This document shows, one piece after another, positions 1 to 7,633 of a stretch of 64,000 nucleotides of DNA (position 1 is the stretch's first letter; every line of letters begins with the position of its first letter). The notes beneath the pieces were generated by a model. That model was not told the DNA's origin, did no database searches, and saw only the letters and a list, made by a program, of their open reading frames with translations. A program made the translations under genes and the position numbers. This DNA comes from Roseovarius sp. (lineage in GTDB: Bacteria; Pseudomonadota; Alphaproteobacteria; Rhodobacterales; Rhodobacteraceae): positions 62,001-126,000 of the forward strand of contig JARGOC010000008.1 in NCBI GenBank assembly GCA_029212365.1, read 5' to 3'.

Positions 1-244
1 CAAGGGCTTGCAGGGCCAACCCCAGCAAAACGGCGCCAAGGCCGAGCAGCACCATTGCCGCCACACCTTTGATCCGAAGCGAAGCGCCGGTGTTTGAAGT
101 ACCGGTGTTTAGCGTTTCATCCAGCCATCCAACTGCACGACCCATCAACACTGCGGGGTGGGGGGCTCGGTCCCACAACCAGCGCGGCTCGCCCAGGGCT
201 GCGTCCAGTAGCATCGCCAGTACCAAAATCAGCGCGAGGCTCAT
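1..244 (-). CDS. cobD: Adenosylcobinamide-phosphate synthase CobD/CbiB, N-terminal part (cut by window edge)
   Basis: The first 81 codons of a membrane protein read leftwards and run off the window at base 1. The N-terminus carries the family's opening pattern: a hydrophobic helix, then LDAALGEPRW and HPAVLMGRAVGWLD at about residues 13-43, followed by a second hydrophobic segment. CobD/CbiB attaches aminopropanol (or its phosphate) to adenosylcobyric acid in the inner membrane. The start ATG at 244 overlaps the cobC stop by four bases (ATGA), so the two are translationally coupled. That fits their roles, because CobC makes the aminopropanol phosphate that CobD uses. Only about a quarter of the expected protein of roughly 300 residues is visible. 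Confidence 0.9.
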   Translation of the reverse strand, partial: MSLALILVLAMLLDAALGEPRWLWDRAPHPAVLMGRAVGWLDETLNTGTSNTGASLRIKGVAAMVLLGLGAVLLGLALQAL

Positions 245-1176
245 AGCGCAGAGCCTAGCCGGGCCCAATCATCCGGGCCGGGCAGGCCAAGACGCAGCAG
301 GGTGTCGGAATACGGAAAGATGCGTGTCCAGATGCGGTGGCTGGCCAGTCGGTTTTGCCAATCTTGTGCATTGTGCACCCGGTACAGCCGAAACAGCGAT
401 GTGCCACCTGCGCATTGTGCACCTGCGCCCGTCATCATCTGGTCCAGTCGGTTTGCGTCACTGTTTAGCCGGACGCGGGTCTGGTTGGCCCAGTCCGCAT
501 CGCTCAGGGCTGCGCTGGCGATTTGCAGCGCAGGGCCTGACACGGGCCATGGCCCCAGATTGGCGCGCAGCACGTCGATGGTATCGGGGCGGGCGATGGC
601 AAACCCCAACCGCAGCCCCGCCAACCCCCAGAATTTGCCAAAGCTCTTGAGAACAATCGTGCCCGGCTCAGCCGCATGAGCCACCAATGAGCGTTCTGGC
701 GCAACATCTCCAAAACTTTCGTCGATGATCATCAGCTTGGCGGTCAAATCCTTGCTCTCGTACCAATCCCCCGTCGGATTGTTCGGGTTCACGATCACTT
801 TGGCCTGTGCCGGGCCGTCGGTTTCTTGCCAGCCATGTGTCGCAAAGGCGGCGGCGTGTTCGTTGTAGGTCGGCGAGGGGATATGCACCTGAGCGGCAGG
901 GGCCAAAGTTGGCAATTGCGCGATAAGGGCTGAGGCCCCGTTGGCGGCCAGAATATCACAGCTCTCTGGGACGTGCCACAGGCGACGCGCAGCGATCAAC
1001 ATTCGCTCCATCGCACCCTGATCGGGCAGAGCAGCCCAGGCATCGGCAGAAATCACAGGCACAGGATAGGGCACCGGGTTAATTCCGGTGGATAGGTCTA
1101 TCCAATGCGCGCGGCCCCCACCAAACTGTGCAACAGCCGCATCCAAACCACCGCCGTGGTCACGTTTGGGCGTCAT
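241..1176 (-). CDS. cobC: Threonine-phosphate decarboxylase CobC (PLP-dependent)
   Basis: A 311-residue class I/II aminotransferase-fold protein. Visible motifs are the N-terminal HGG and DLSTGINP segments (7-34), NPNNPTG (130-136), IDESFGD (151-157) and SFGKFWGLAGLRLG (178-191), with K181 the expected PLP lysine. This is the CobC/CobD(Salmonella) pattern. The enzyme decarboxylates L-threonine-O-3-phosphate to (R)-1-amino-2-propanol phosphate, the linker of the cobalamin nucleotide loop. It starts 3 bases after the DUF1636 gene and overlaps cobD by four bases, giving a three-gene minus-strand operon. A histidinol-phosphate aminotransferase role is unlikely, given the short length and cob neighbours. 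Confidence 0.93.
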   Translation of the reverse strand: MTPKRDHGGGLDAAVAQFGGGRAHWIDLSTGINPVPYPVPVISADAWAALPDQGAMERMLIAARRLWHVPESCDILAANGASALIAQLPTLAPAAQVHIPSPTYNEHAAAFATHGWQETDGPAQAKVIVNPNNPTGDWYESKDLTAKLMIIDESFGDVAPERSLVAHAAEPGTIVLKSFGKFWGLAGLRLGFAIARPDTIDVLRANLGPWPVSGPALQIASAALSDADWANQTRVRLNSDANRLDQMMTGAGAQCAGGTSLFRLYRVHNAQDWQNRLASHRIWTRIFPYSDTLLRLGLPGPDDWARLGSAL

Positions 1177-1179
1177 TGT

Positions 1180-1554
1180 TTAGTCATTCTTGGTGGGCAG
1201 CGGCGGATGACGGGTGACAAAATGACCCTTGATGGCCTGAGGCCATTCGCGGAAGGGCACCTGTCCTGTATCGCTCGCGGCGTGTTTCTGGGCATATTCA
1301 ACGATACCAGCGGCGGCATCGGTGCTCGGCTCAAACCGCCCCAGCGTATAGGCCAGTTTGCCTTCGGCCTGAATGGCGACATTGCACCCATGCGCACAGC
1401 CCATCAGGCACGAAACGCGCCGGGTCTGAACATCCAAGCTATGGTCTGTGCTTTCCACCAGATCAGCCAGCGCTTCACCATCGGTCTGAGTGTGGGTCTC
1501 AGCATCCCAGTCGTCGCGCTTGCAGGTGTCGCAAATTGTGATCCAGGTGGTCAT
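1180..1554 (-). CDS. DUF1636 family cysteine-rich protein (putative metal/Fe-S binding)
   Basis: A 124-residue soluble protein with paired cysteines, ICDTC near the N-terminus (C8, C11) and SCLMGCAHGC (C49, C53, C57), matching DUF1636. The Cys layout resembles thioredoxin-like [2Fe-2S] ferredoxins, but no biochemical role is established to my knowledge. It is the first gene of the minus-strand unit DUF1636-cobC-cobD, 3 bases before cobC. DUF1636 genes are often linked to cobalamin genes, which suggests redox or metal (cobalt) handling for B12 synthesis. That role is inference. Confidence 0.8.
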   Translation of the reverse strand: MTTWITICDTCKRDDWDAETHTQTDGEALADLVESTDHSLDVQTRRVSCLMGCAHGCNVAIQAEGKLAYTLGRFEPSTDAAAGIVEYAQKHAASDTGQVPFREWPQAIKGHFVTRHPPLPTKND

Positions 1555-1648
1555 TTCGGCCTCATTTCGCTTATTTCGATACCTTCAAGCGGAATTGTGC
1601 GCAAGATTCAAGCGGAGACCGTATTCACGACCATGTGTAATGACTTTG

Positions 1649-1698
1649 TTTACCATTTGTTAATTATTCGTGTGAATGACGGGTTAAAAAAGTGTAAA
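1649..1698 (+). promoter_or_regulatory. Two near-consensus CtrA-type boxes upstream of the receiver-like gene
   Basis: TTTA-N7-TTAA lies at 1649-1663 and TTAA-N7-TAAA at 1684-1698. Each has one mismatch to the alphaproteobacterial CtrA box TTAA-N7-TTAA. The first also reads TTTACC-N4-GTTAA, close to the TTAACC-N4-GTTAA variant. They lie 30-79 bases before the ATG at 1728, in an AT-rich stretch shared with the divergent DUF1636-cobC-cobD operon. CtrA control is inference; no -35/-10 pair could be fixed. Confidence 0.4.
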
Positions 1699-1727
1699 CG
1701 GTGGGGGATTTGTAGGTTGATAATTCC

Positions 1728-2090
1728 ATGAAGGTACTGATTGTCGAAAGCAACCCAACGCTTGGCGAGTTATGGAAAAACCATATGGTTCGCCAAGGGC
1801 TTGATGTTGAGTTGGCACTGGATCAATCCCAGGCGGCGCTGGCGCTGAACGGGGATAAGATTGATGTCATAGTACTTAATGTGGTGTTGAGCGAAGGGAG
1901 CGCATTGGCCGTGGCCGATCTTGCCTCATATCGACAACCAGATATTCAGATTGTCTTTGTGACAGGCACATCTTTCTTCTCGGATGGATCAATCTTTAGC
2001 TTGAGCGCCAACGCGCGAGCCTTTTTGCAGGATGACACCCCGCCAGACGACCTGACTGCGATGGTCGAGCACTTCGGGCGCGCTGTCTAG
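1728..2090 (+). CDS. Receiver-like protein lacking the phosphoacceptor aspartate
   Basis: A 120-residue single-domain protein with the length and alternating strand/helix pattern of a CheY-type receiver. It opens MKVLIVESNP, where E7 takes the acidic-pair position. The site normally holding the phosphorylated Asp is N51 (DVIVLNVVL), FVTGT keeps the conserved Thr (T79 or T81), and the conserved Lys is replaced (AFLQDD, Q101). It therefore probably cannot be phosphorylated in the usual way and may act as a constitutive protein-protein module. There is no output domain and no adjacent kinase. Candidate CtrA boxes lie upstream. Product class is sure; function is unknown. Confidence 0.8.
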   Translation: MKVLIVESNPTLGELWKNHMVRQGLDVELALDQSQAALALNGDKIDVIVLNVVLSEGSALAVADLASYRQPDIQIVFVTGTSFFSDGSIFSLSANARAFLQDDTPPDDLTAMVEHFGRAV

Positions 2091-2164
2091 AACCAGATCA
2101 AAGTCAGCCCGCACCATCCATCAAAGTAAACTTCTTTGCCGGGCTATGGCCCCGGAACGCAAGA

Positions 2165-3376
2165 TCACCCCGCTCGCGTCTCAATCTTTGAGGTGCGTTC
2201 CAATGTGCGATGCACCGGACAGCGATTCGCAATTTCCAACAAACGCTGGCGTTGTTCAACATTCAGATCGCCTTCCAGATATACCACTCGAGTAAAGGTA
2301 TCGGCCCTTGCCCCGCTGGCATCATCCGCATCCTGCGCGTGCACTTTGTCGTGGCACACATCAACGCGCACATGGCTCAGCGGCCATTTTTTGCGCCGTG
2401 CATACATGCGGATTGTCATTGAGGTACAAGCCCCCAAGCCAGACGACAAATATCCATAAGGCGACATGCCCTTGTTTGTGCCACCATAAGCCACGGGTTC
2501 ATCTGCCAGCACATGATGGTCGGGGCCAGAATTGATGTCCTGCAAAAACCCGTCGGGATCTGCCTCGTTCACACGTACTATCCCCTCGGGTGCGCCGGGT
2601 GGTGGGGCAGGTGGCGACAGTTTCAGATATTTCTTTGCCCAGGCCGAAATTATTGCCGCCGCATATTCGGCGTCTTGCGAACGGGTGATAAGATGATCGG
2701 CATCGTCCAGGGTGACAAAGCTCTTGGGGTGTTTGGCTGCGCTAAAAATCTGGGCGGCGTTTTCAATGCCAACAGTTTGATCGCGCGGGGCGTGCAGTAT
2801 CAACAAAGCACGGTGGAGGTTGCGAATATCCTCTTCCAGGTTTTCGGCTTTTACGCTTTGCACAAAATCACGGCCAATGCGAATGGGGCGACCACCCAAT
2901 TGCACCTCGGCAACACCTTCGGCATCAATTGTATTCAGCGCATCCCCGAAATTGTGGGTCACATGACCCGGATCAAAGGGCGCACCGATGGTGACAACGG
3001 CTTTGACGCTCTCAATGTGGCGCGCAGCCCCCAGCACAGCAGCCCCGCCCAGCGAATGGCCAATCAACAGGCTGGGTGGTTTGCCTTGTGCATTGAGGGC
3101 CTCGCCAGCCAGCACGAGGTCACGAATATTGGAGGAGAATGAGGTGTTCTCAAACTCGCCCCCGGAATGGCCCAGGCCCGTGAAATCAAACCGCAACACA
3201 GCAATACCAGCCCCTGCCAAACGCGCCGATATGCGCCGCGCGGCTGGAATGTCCTTTGAACAGGTGAAACAATGGGCGAACAGCGCCGTGGCCAAATGTG
3301 GCCCATCTGGCATGTCCAGACGCGCTGCCAACTCCGAGCCATCGTGCCCCGTGAAGGAAAATCGTGTGGTTGGCAT
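2165..3376 (-). CDS. Bifunctional alpha/beta-hydrolase / OsmC-family protein
   Basis: A 403-residue fusion. Residues 1-255 form an alpha/beta-hydrolase with nucleophile elbow GHSLGG (S108), an acid in the RDQTV segment and a catalytic His in DADHL. After a proline-rich linker (PPAPPPGAPEG), residues 270-403 form an OsmC/Ohr-like domain with Cys in LGACTSMT and in NRCPVHRTL, the two positions used by peroxide-reducing OsmC proteins. OsmC domains reduce organic hydroperoxides; the hydrolase substrate is unknown. The fusion is a recognised architecture, so this is not an assembly artefact. It is a monocistronic minus-strand gene, divergent from the diguanylate cyclase. Confidence 0.9.
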   Translation of the reverse strand: MPTTRFSFTGHDGSELAARLDMPDGPHLATALFAHCFTCSKDIPAARRISARLAGAGIAVLRFDFTGLGHSGGEFENTSFSSNIRDLVLAGEALNAQGKPPSLLIGHSLGGAAVLGAARHIESVKAVVTIGAPFDPGHVTHNFGDALNTIDAEGVAEVQLGGRPIRIGRDFVQSVKAENLEEDIRNLHRALLILHAPRDQTVGIENAAQIFSAAKHPKSFVTLDDADHLITRSQDAEYAAAIISAWAKKYLKLSPPAPPPGAPEGIVRVNEADPDGFLQDINSGPDHHVLADEPVAYGGTNKGMSPYGYLSSGLGACTSMTIRMYARRKKWPLSHVRVDVCHDKVHAQDADDASGARADTFTRVVYLEGDLNVEQRQRLLEIANRCPVHRTLERTSKIETRAG

Positions 3377-3692
3377 GGTCGCTCCTTTGTTGCGTGTGGC
3401 ATCAAGCTAGGGGCTTGGGACGGGCACCGCCAGAGGTGTAACACAGACGTCACGCGATGGTGAAATGACCGAAAATTACTGGGTTTAGCACCCCGCTGGT
3501 GATGATTGACCTCGCTGGGATGCTGGCGCGGGGGCTTTGTCGCCCACTCCGGAATGCGCGCGACACTTGGGAGAGATACATTCAAAGTGAATAGTTTTTG
3601 AACTGTTTTCGCTGCATTTTCACGGGCGGCAGACGGGGTATTGTTAACCTTTGATCGGCGATTATCCCCTGCGCGTCAGACGTGGGTAAGAT
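3377..3692. other. 316-base divergent intergenic region
   Basis: Lies between the starts of the hydrolase-OsmC gene (minus) and the diguanylate cyclase (plus), so it must hold both promoters. It contains one CtrA-type half-site, GTTAACC, at 3643-3649, without a matching second half. The part near 3590-3650 is AT-richer. No convincing ORF, RNA or hairpin was seen. Confidence 0.5.
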
Positions 3693-4484
3693 ATGCATCT
3701 TCGGCTAAAATCTCTTCAAGAGGTCAGGTTATTTTCACTGACGATTACCGTTCTGGTGATGTTTGGTACTGTACTTTTGCACAGGCTGATGTTGCCTGCC
3801 GACTTGGCTCTTGTGATGCGTGTTCCGGGGGTGATCATGTCTGCAATGCTTGCAGCACCCACCGCCTATTACATTGGCCTCAAACTTCTTGATGTGCATT
3901 TGCTGACGGCCCAGCTTGAACATGTAGTTGATCACGACATGCTGACCGGGGTCAGCACGCGAACAAGCTTTTACAAGAAGATTGAAGGCCAGTTAACCGC
4001 ACCCCTTGCGGTGATTGTTGCGGATATCGACTATTTCAAGAACATCAATGACAAATATGGCCATCAATCAGGCGATCTTGCGCTCAAGCAATTCACTGCC
4101 TCGCTTGTGCGCAATTGCCGGGAGGATGATATCGTCGCCCGTTTCGGGGGGGAAGAGTTCGTTATTCTGTTGCAGAATGCAGGTCTGAAAGAAGGACTGG
4201 CTGCGGCCAACCGTCTGTGCCAGCGTATCCGGGAAAAGCCACTGGTGCTGAATGGCAAGCAAGTACAAATCACGGCCAGTTTTGGTGTGGCGCAGCTGGA
4301 TGATGTCGTGGAAGTGGATAGGGCGATTAACCAGGCAGATTTCGCGGTATATCGCGCCAAACAATCCGGGCGTGATCAGGTGTGCGCCTTTGATCCAAAG
4401 CTGGATATTGCGCCAACGCCAGTGGTGGCCGCAGCGCAAGAAAACAGCTACCCCCGCCCCATCAGCGCATCATCAAACGGATAG
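3693..4484 (+). CDS. Membrane-anchored diguanylate cyclase (GGDEF domain)
   Basis: A 263-residue protein with two N-terminal hydrophobic helices (about 13-33 and 40-68), then a GGDEF domain. The active site is GGEEF (152-156), preceded by DIDYFKNINDKYGH (111-124), which holds metal and substrate contacts. An I-site RxxD (REDD, 143-146) sits the usual five residues before GGEEF, so product inhibition by c-di-GMP is expected. The enzyme condenses two GTP into c-di-GMP at the inner membrane. There is no PAS or other sensory domain. Its last 37 bases overlap the convergent 3' end of dddP. Confidence 0.93.
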   Translation: MHLRLKSLQEVRLFSLTITVLVMFGTVLLHRLMLPADLALVMRVPGVIMSAMLAAPTAYYIGLKLLDVHLLTAQLEHVVDHDMLTGVSTRTSFYKKIEGQLTAPLAVIVADIDYFKNINDKYGHQSGDLALKQFTASLVRNCREDDIVARFGGEEFVILLQNAGLKEGLAAANRLCQRIREKPLVLNGKQVQITASFGVAQLDDVVEVDRAINQADFAVYRAKQSGRDQVCAFDPKLDIAPTPVVAAAQENSYPRPISASSNG

Positions 4485-5791
4485 GTTGTCAGATTTTCAT
4501 AACCGCCCGCAGTGATCAGCACCTGATCCTCCAACTTGATGGAAAACGCGCCTCCCTCTTCACCGACAAGGGCTTCGACACATACGACCATACCCGGCTC
4601 CAGTGCGTAATCAAACGCGCCAGCCACGGCATGATCGGGATAGGATATCAGCGGCCATTCATCACACAGACCCACACCATGCATTAGGCAGCCATACTTC
4701 AGCGCCTGATACTTGTCGTCCAATCGGTGGCTTTGCTCAATCAGCTCAGGGATCATCAGGCCGGGTTTCAACAAATTCATGTTGGTGGTGATATGTTCGT
4801 GGGCATGTTGCATGGCATAGACCATCTGGGCGGGCGGGGCCTCATCGCCAATCCACCAACTGCGCGAAATATCAACGCAGATGCCATAGCTGCCCACCAG
4901 ATCCGTGTCGAAGGATATGATCTCGTTGTTCTGGGTGATCCTTGGCCCACATTCCTGAAACCAAGGATTGGTGCGCTGGCCCGAGCTTAACAGCCGTGTT
5001 TCAATCCATTCGCCGCCACGTTTGATATTTTCTGCATGTAGCACTGCCCAGATATCATCTTCGCTCACGCCCCCTGCTGGCACATTCGCGCGCGCGAAAT
5101 CTTCCATCGCTTTGACAGAGGTTTCGCAAGCATGACTGGCACAGCGCATCGCCAGAATTTCATCAGGGCCTTTGATTGAGCGGCTCTTTTCAGTGACTTC
5201 CTCACCGTCCATAATCTCAAAGCCCTGCGCCTCAAGCGCGCGAAGCCCATGCAGCATGATCTTATCCACCGCGAGGCGCGTGTTGCCGGGGGCATGTTCG
5301 TGCAACATCACGCGCACCTCATTGGAAAACACGTCAGCAGCCCGGTCAATCTTATCGCCGCGATCAAAATAAAAGAAATCCGCGCCCGAGCGTTGCTCGC
5401 GCACCAAAGGGTTGAACGTGGTCAGAAAGGGCGAGTTCTTGTAATCCCAGATCACCATATAGCCATCCGAACACAAGAGCAGCGCCCGAAACGGATTGTG
5501 GGTGTTCCAAAGCTGCATATTGGTGCTGTCGGTGGCATAGCGAATGTTGAGCGGGTCGAACATCAACAAACCTGCATAGCCACGATCCACGATATGCCGG
5601 GTCAGCCGCCTCCAGCGGTAGTCGCGCATCGCGGGCAAGTCCGGCAATGCCAGCCCCGCATCTTCCCATTCCCGATAGGCCAGTTGTGTTGGCCCGATCT
5701 CAATCCGGTCATTATCATTGGGGGTATTATCCCCCAGCACCGCGCCTTTGTTGGGGTCAATTTTGCGGGCATCGCGGTAATGGGTGGTCAT
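4448..5791 (-). CDS. dddP: DMSP lyase DddP (M24 metallopeptidase-fold)
   Basis: Cleaves dimethylsulfoniopropionate to dimethyl sulfide and acrylate. From the chosen ATG at 5791 (AAAGGAG seven bases upstream) the protein is 447 residues, the DddP length. The six metal ligands known from roseobacter DddP fall at the same numbers: D295 and D297 (FDTD), D307, H371, E406 and E421, with the catalytic D377 in HGVGLCDEW. The N-terminal signature NDNDRIEIGPTQ and DPLNIRYATDSTNMQLWN are also DddP-like rather than Xaa-Pro peptidase-like. An upstream in-frame ATG at 5848 would add 19 residues but lacks a good ribosome site. It stands alone, with no transporter or acrylate genes beside it. Confidence 0.95.
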   Translation of the reverse strand: MTTHYRDARKIDPNKGAVLGDNTPNDNDRIEIGPTQLAYREWEDAGLALPDLPAMRDYRWRRLTRHIVDRGYAGLLMFDPLNIRYATDSTNMQLWNTHNPFRALLLCSDGYMVIWDYKNSPFLTTFNPLVREQRSGADFFYFDRGDKIDRAADVFSNEVRVMLHEHAPGNTRLAVDKIMLHGLRALEAQGFEIMDGEEVTEKSRSIKGPDEILAMRCASHACETSVKAMEDFARANVPAGGVSEDDIWAVLHAENIKRGGEWIETRLLSSGQRTNPWFQECGPRITQNNEIISFDTDLVGSYGICVDISRSWWIGDEAPPAQMVYAMQHAHEHITTNMNLLKPGLMIPELIEQSHRLDDKYQALKYGCLMHGVGLCDEWPLISYPDHAVAGAFDYALEPGMVVCVEALVGEEGGAFSIKLEDQVLITAGGYENLTTYPFDDALMGRG

Positions 5792-6110
5792 GGCCGGCTC
5801 CTTTGGCTTGGCCCATCGTCCAGCCGCGGTGATTGGCGTGCATGCCATTTAACGACGCGAAACGCCGCTTTCACAGCATGGCGCGCAATCAAGGTGCCGC
5901 CGATTGCCCGAGCGTTTCTATGTTTGCGCTGCCTGCTCAAGCGCCTTATACATTCCCCAACGATGCCCGGATTCGGGCCGGAAAGATGTGTAGCCAGGCC
6001 GCTGACCCATACCGGGGGTGACCGCTGCAATCGTCAGGTGCCAGATGCGGCGCCCAACCATGCTTTTCCGGTTCAGATTTGGGCAAGACCACCACAAACA
6101 GGGGCTTGCC
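5792..6110. other. 319-base divergent intergenic region before the cobalamin operon
   Basis: Separates dddP (minus) from the DUF6732-cbiX unit (plus) and should hold both promoters. I looked for a cobalamin riboswitch and found no convincing B12-box-like core or its flanking helices. A 47-codon open frame on the minus strand (5918-6061) is present but unsupported. No terminator or repeat seen. Confidence 0.45.
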
Positions 6111-6335
6111 ATGATACGTTTTCTGATCCTTTCGGGTGCTGCGATGTTTGCCACATCTGCCTCCGCGCATACTGGCCATTTGGCCGAAGCGGCGGGCCAT
6201 GGTCACTGGCTAGGCGCGGCCGCTGTCGGGGCGGCCATCGCGATTGGGCTTTGGGCGGCTACAAAGGGGCGCAAGGCGGCTGAACCCACAGATGAGGTTG
6301 AAGCCCCCAACCCAGACGACGGGCAAGAGGCCTGA
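6111..6335 (+). CDS. Small exported or membrane protein, DUF6732-like
   Basis: A 74-residue protein from ATG 6111 (AGGGG just upstream). It has an N-terminal signal-type helix (MIRFLILSGAAMFATSASA), then AHTGHLAEAAGHGHW with several histidines, one transmembrane helix (GAAAVGAAIAIGLWAA) and a short acidic tail. The His-rich exported face suggests metal binding. This organisation matches small DUF6732 proteins of Rhodobacterales. It is 4 bases before the cbiX-like chelatase gene, whose C-terminus is also His-rich, so a role in cobalt handling is a reasonable guess. An upstream in-frame ATG at 6018 gives an unlikely extension lacking the signal peptide. Confidence 0.7.
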   Translation: MIRFLILSGAAMFATSASAHTGHLAEAAGHGHWLGAAAVGAAIAIGLWAATKGRKAAEPTDEVEAPNPDDGQEA

Positions 6336-6339
6336 ACAC

Positions 6340-7563
6340 ATGTCAAAAATTGGCGTCATGATCTGCGGCCACGGCTCGCGTTCGCAATCAGCAGTGGATG
6401 AATTCGCCACCTTGGCGCAAAAGCTGCCTCCGCTGCTGCCCCCTGACTGGGAAACCGAATATGGCTACCTCGAATTTGCCAACCCGGTGATCCGTGATGG
6501 TCTGGACAGTCTACGCGCCAAAGGATGTGACAAAATCCTCGCTGTGCCGGGCATGTTGTTTGCGGCCATGCACTCCAAAAATGACATTCCAACGGTGCTG
6601 AACACCTATGCCATCAAGCACGGGGTCGATGTGTCCTATGGGCGTGAGTTGGGGGTTGATCCCAAAATGATCGCCGCCGCCGGAGATCGTATCGCGCAAG
6701 CCATTGACGCCGCCAATGCCGAACATGGCCCTGTGGATCTGCATGACACCTGCCTTGTGGTCATCGGGCGCGGCGCGTCTGACCCGGATGCCAATGGCAA
6801 CGTCTCAAAAGTCGCGCGACTGCTGCAAGAGGGTATGGGCTTTGGCTGGTGCGAAGTGGGCTATTCGGGCGTGACATTCCCACTGGTCGAGCCCTGCCTG
6901 CAACATGTGGTGAAACTGGGGTACAAACGCGTTGTTGTTTTCCCCTACTTTCTGTTTTCGGGCATTCTGATTGATCGCATCTATGGCTTCACCGATCAGG
7001 TTGCGGCTGAAAATCCCGGACTGCAATTCGTCAAAGCCGACTATCTGGGTGACCACCCGCAAGTGCTGGCCACCTTCGCCGAGAGGATCACCGAACAGAT
7101 GGCTGAAACGCCCCCCCCCAATTGCGGCACTTGCGCGTATCGCACGCAGGTTTTGGCAATAGACGGGGGTGAAATACGCGAAATTTCTGCCGCCGAGCGG
7201 GCCAGCCACCCAGCATTTGGATCAGCGCCCCCCCCCACATGCATTATGTGCAAATACCGCACCCAAGTGCTGGGATTTGAGGCCGAAGTGGGCGCGGTGC
7301 AAGAAAGCCACCACCACCATGTGGAAGGTCAGGGCGCCTCAGCCCCCGGTTCTAACGTCGAAGACTGCAAACTGTGTGATACATTCTGCACGGGTATGTG
7401 CCGGTTGGAAATGCAAGACCATCACCACGATCACCATCACCACCACGATCATGGCCATTCGCATGACCACACGCACACACATGATGACCACCATCATCAC
7501 GCGCAATACCCCCATGCCAACCATCCGCATGGTCCCGAGAGTGCGCGCAAACCCAGCGCGTAA
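6340..7563 (+). CDS. cbiX: CbiX-type sirohydrochlorin cobaltochelatase with Cys- and His-rich C-terminus
   Basis: A 407-residue protein. Residues 3-125 and 135-255 form the two CbiX/chelatase halves, with the opening MICGHGSRS and a catalytic His in each half typical of class II chelatases, which insert cobalt (or nickel/iron) into sirohydrochlorin without ATP. The C-terminal third is unusual: two copies of C-x2-C-x-YRTQVL (CGTCAYRTQVL and CIMCKYRTQVL), a third cysteine cluster CKLCDTFCTGMC, and a tail of about 25 histidines. Bacillus CbiX also has a His-rich region and an Fe-S centre, so the cysteines may hold a cluster and the tail may store cobalt. It starts 4 bases after the DUF6732-like gene. 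ATG 6340 was chosen for the GHGSRS start. Confidence 0.85.
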   Translation: MSKIGVMICGHGSRSQSAVDEFATLAQKLPPLLPPDWETEYGYLEFANPVIRDGLDSLRAKGCDKILAVPGMLFAAMHSKNDIPTVLNTYAIKHGVDVSYGRELGVDPKMIAAAGDRIAQAIDAANAEHGPVDLHDTCLVVIGRGASDPDANGNVSKVARLLQEGMGFGWCEVGYSGVTFPLVEPCLQHVVKLGYKRVVVFPYFLFSGILIDRIYGFTDQVAAENPGLQFVKADYLGDHPQVLATFAERITEQMAETPPPNCGTCAYRTQVLAIDGGEIREISAAERASHPAFGSAPPPTCIMCKYRTQVLGFEAEVGAVQESHHHHVEGQGASAPGSNVEDCKLCDTFCTGMCRLEMQDHHHDHHHHHDHGHSHDHTHTHDDHHHHAQYPHANHPHGPESARKPSA

Positions 7564-7569
7564 CCCACC

Positions 7570-7603
7570 CATCTTCTTGCTGTAAATATCCCCGCCGGAG
7601 GCA
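7570..7603. repeat. Interspersed intergenic repeat, copy 1
   Basis: Contains CATCTTCTTG, a short spacer, AAATATCCCCG and CCGGAGGCA. The same pattern appears at about 27395-27424, 39821-39856, 39976-40011 and 48833-48867, always between genes. Here it lies between cbiX and cobH, just upstream of the cobH ribosome-binding site. Confidence 0.6.
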
Positions 7604-7633
7604 CCGACCCGCCTCAAAACCAAAGGTTACCGA

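Noticed and set aside
5918-6061. 47-codon minus-strand open frame between dddP and the DUF6732 gene
   Set aside because: No ribosome site, no recognised family, and it lies where the divergent promoters must be. Kept as unsupported.
5792-6110. Cobalamin riboswitch before the cob operon
   Set aside because: No convincing B12-box-like core and flanking helices could be found by eye; a covariance search would be decisive.
5249-6283. 344-codon plus-strand open frame opposite dddP
   Set aside because: DddP on the other strand has all six metal ligands; this frame shows no family.
7417-7510. CRISPR-like or simple repeat over the CAC/CAT run
   Set aside because: It is the coding sequence of the histidine-rich tail; there are no spacers or repeat units.
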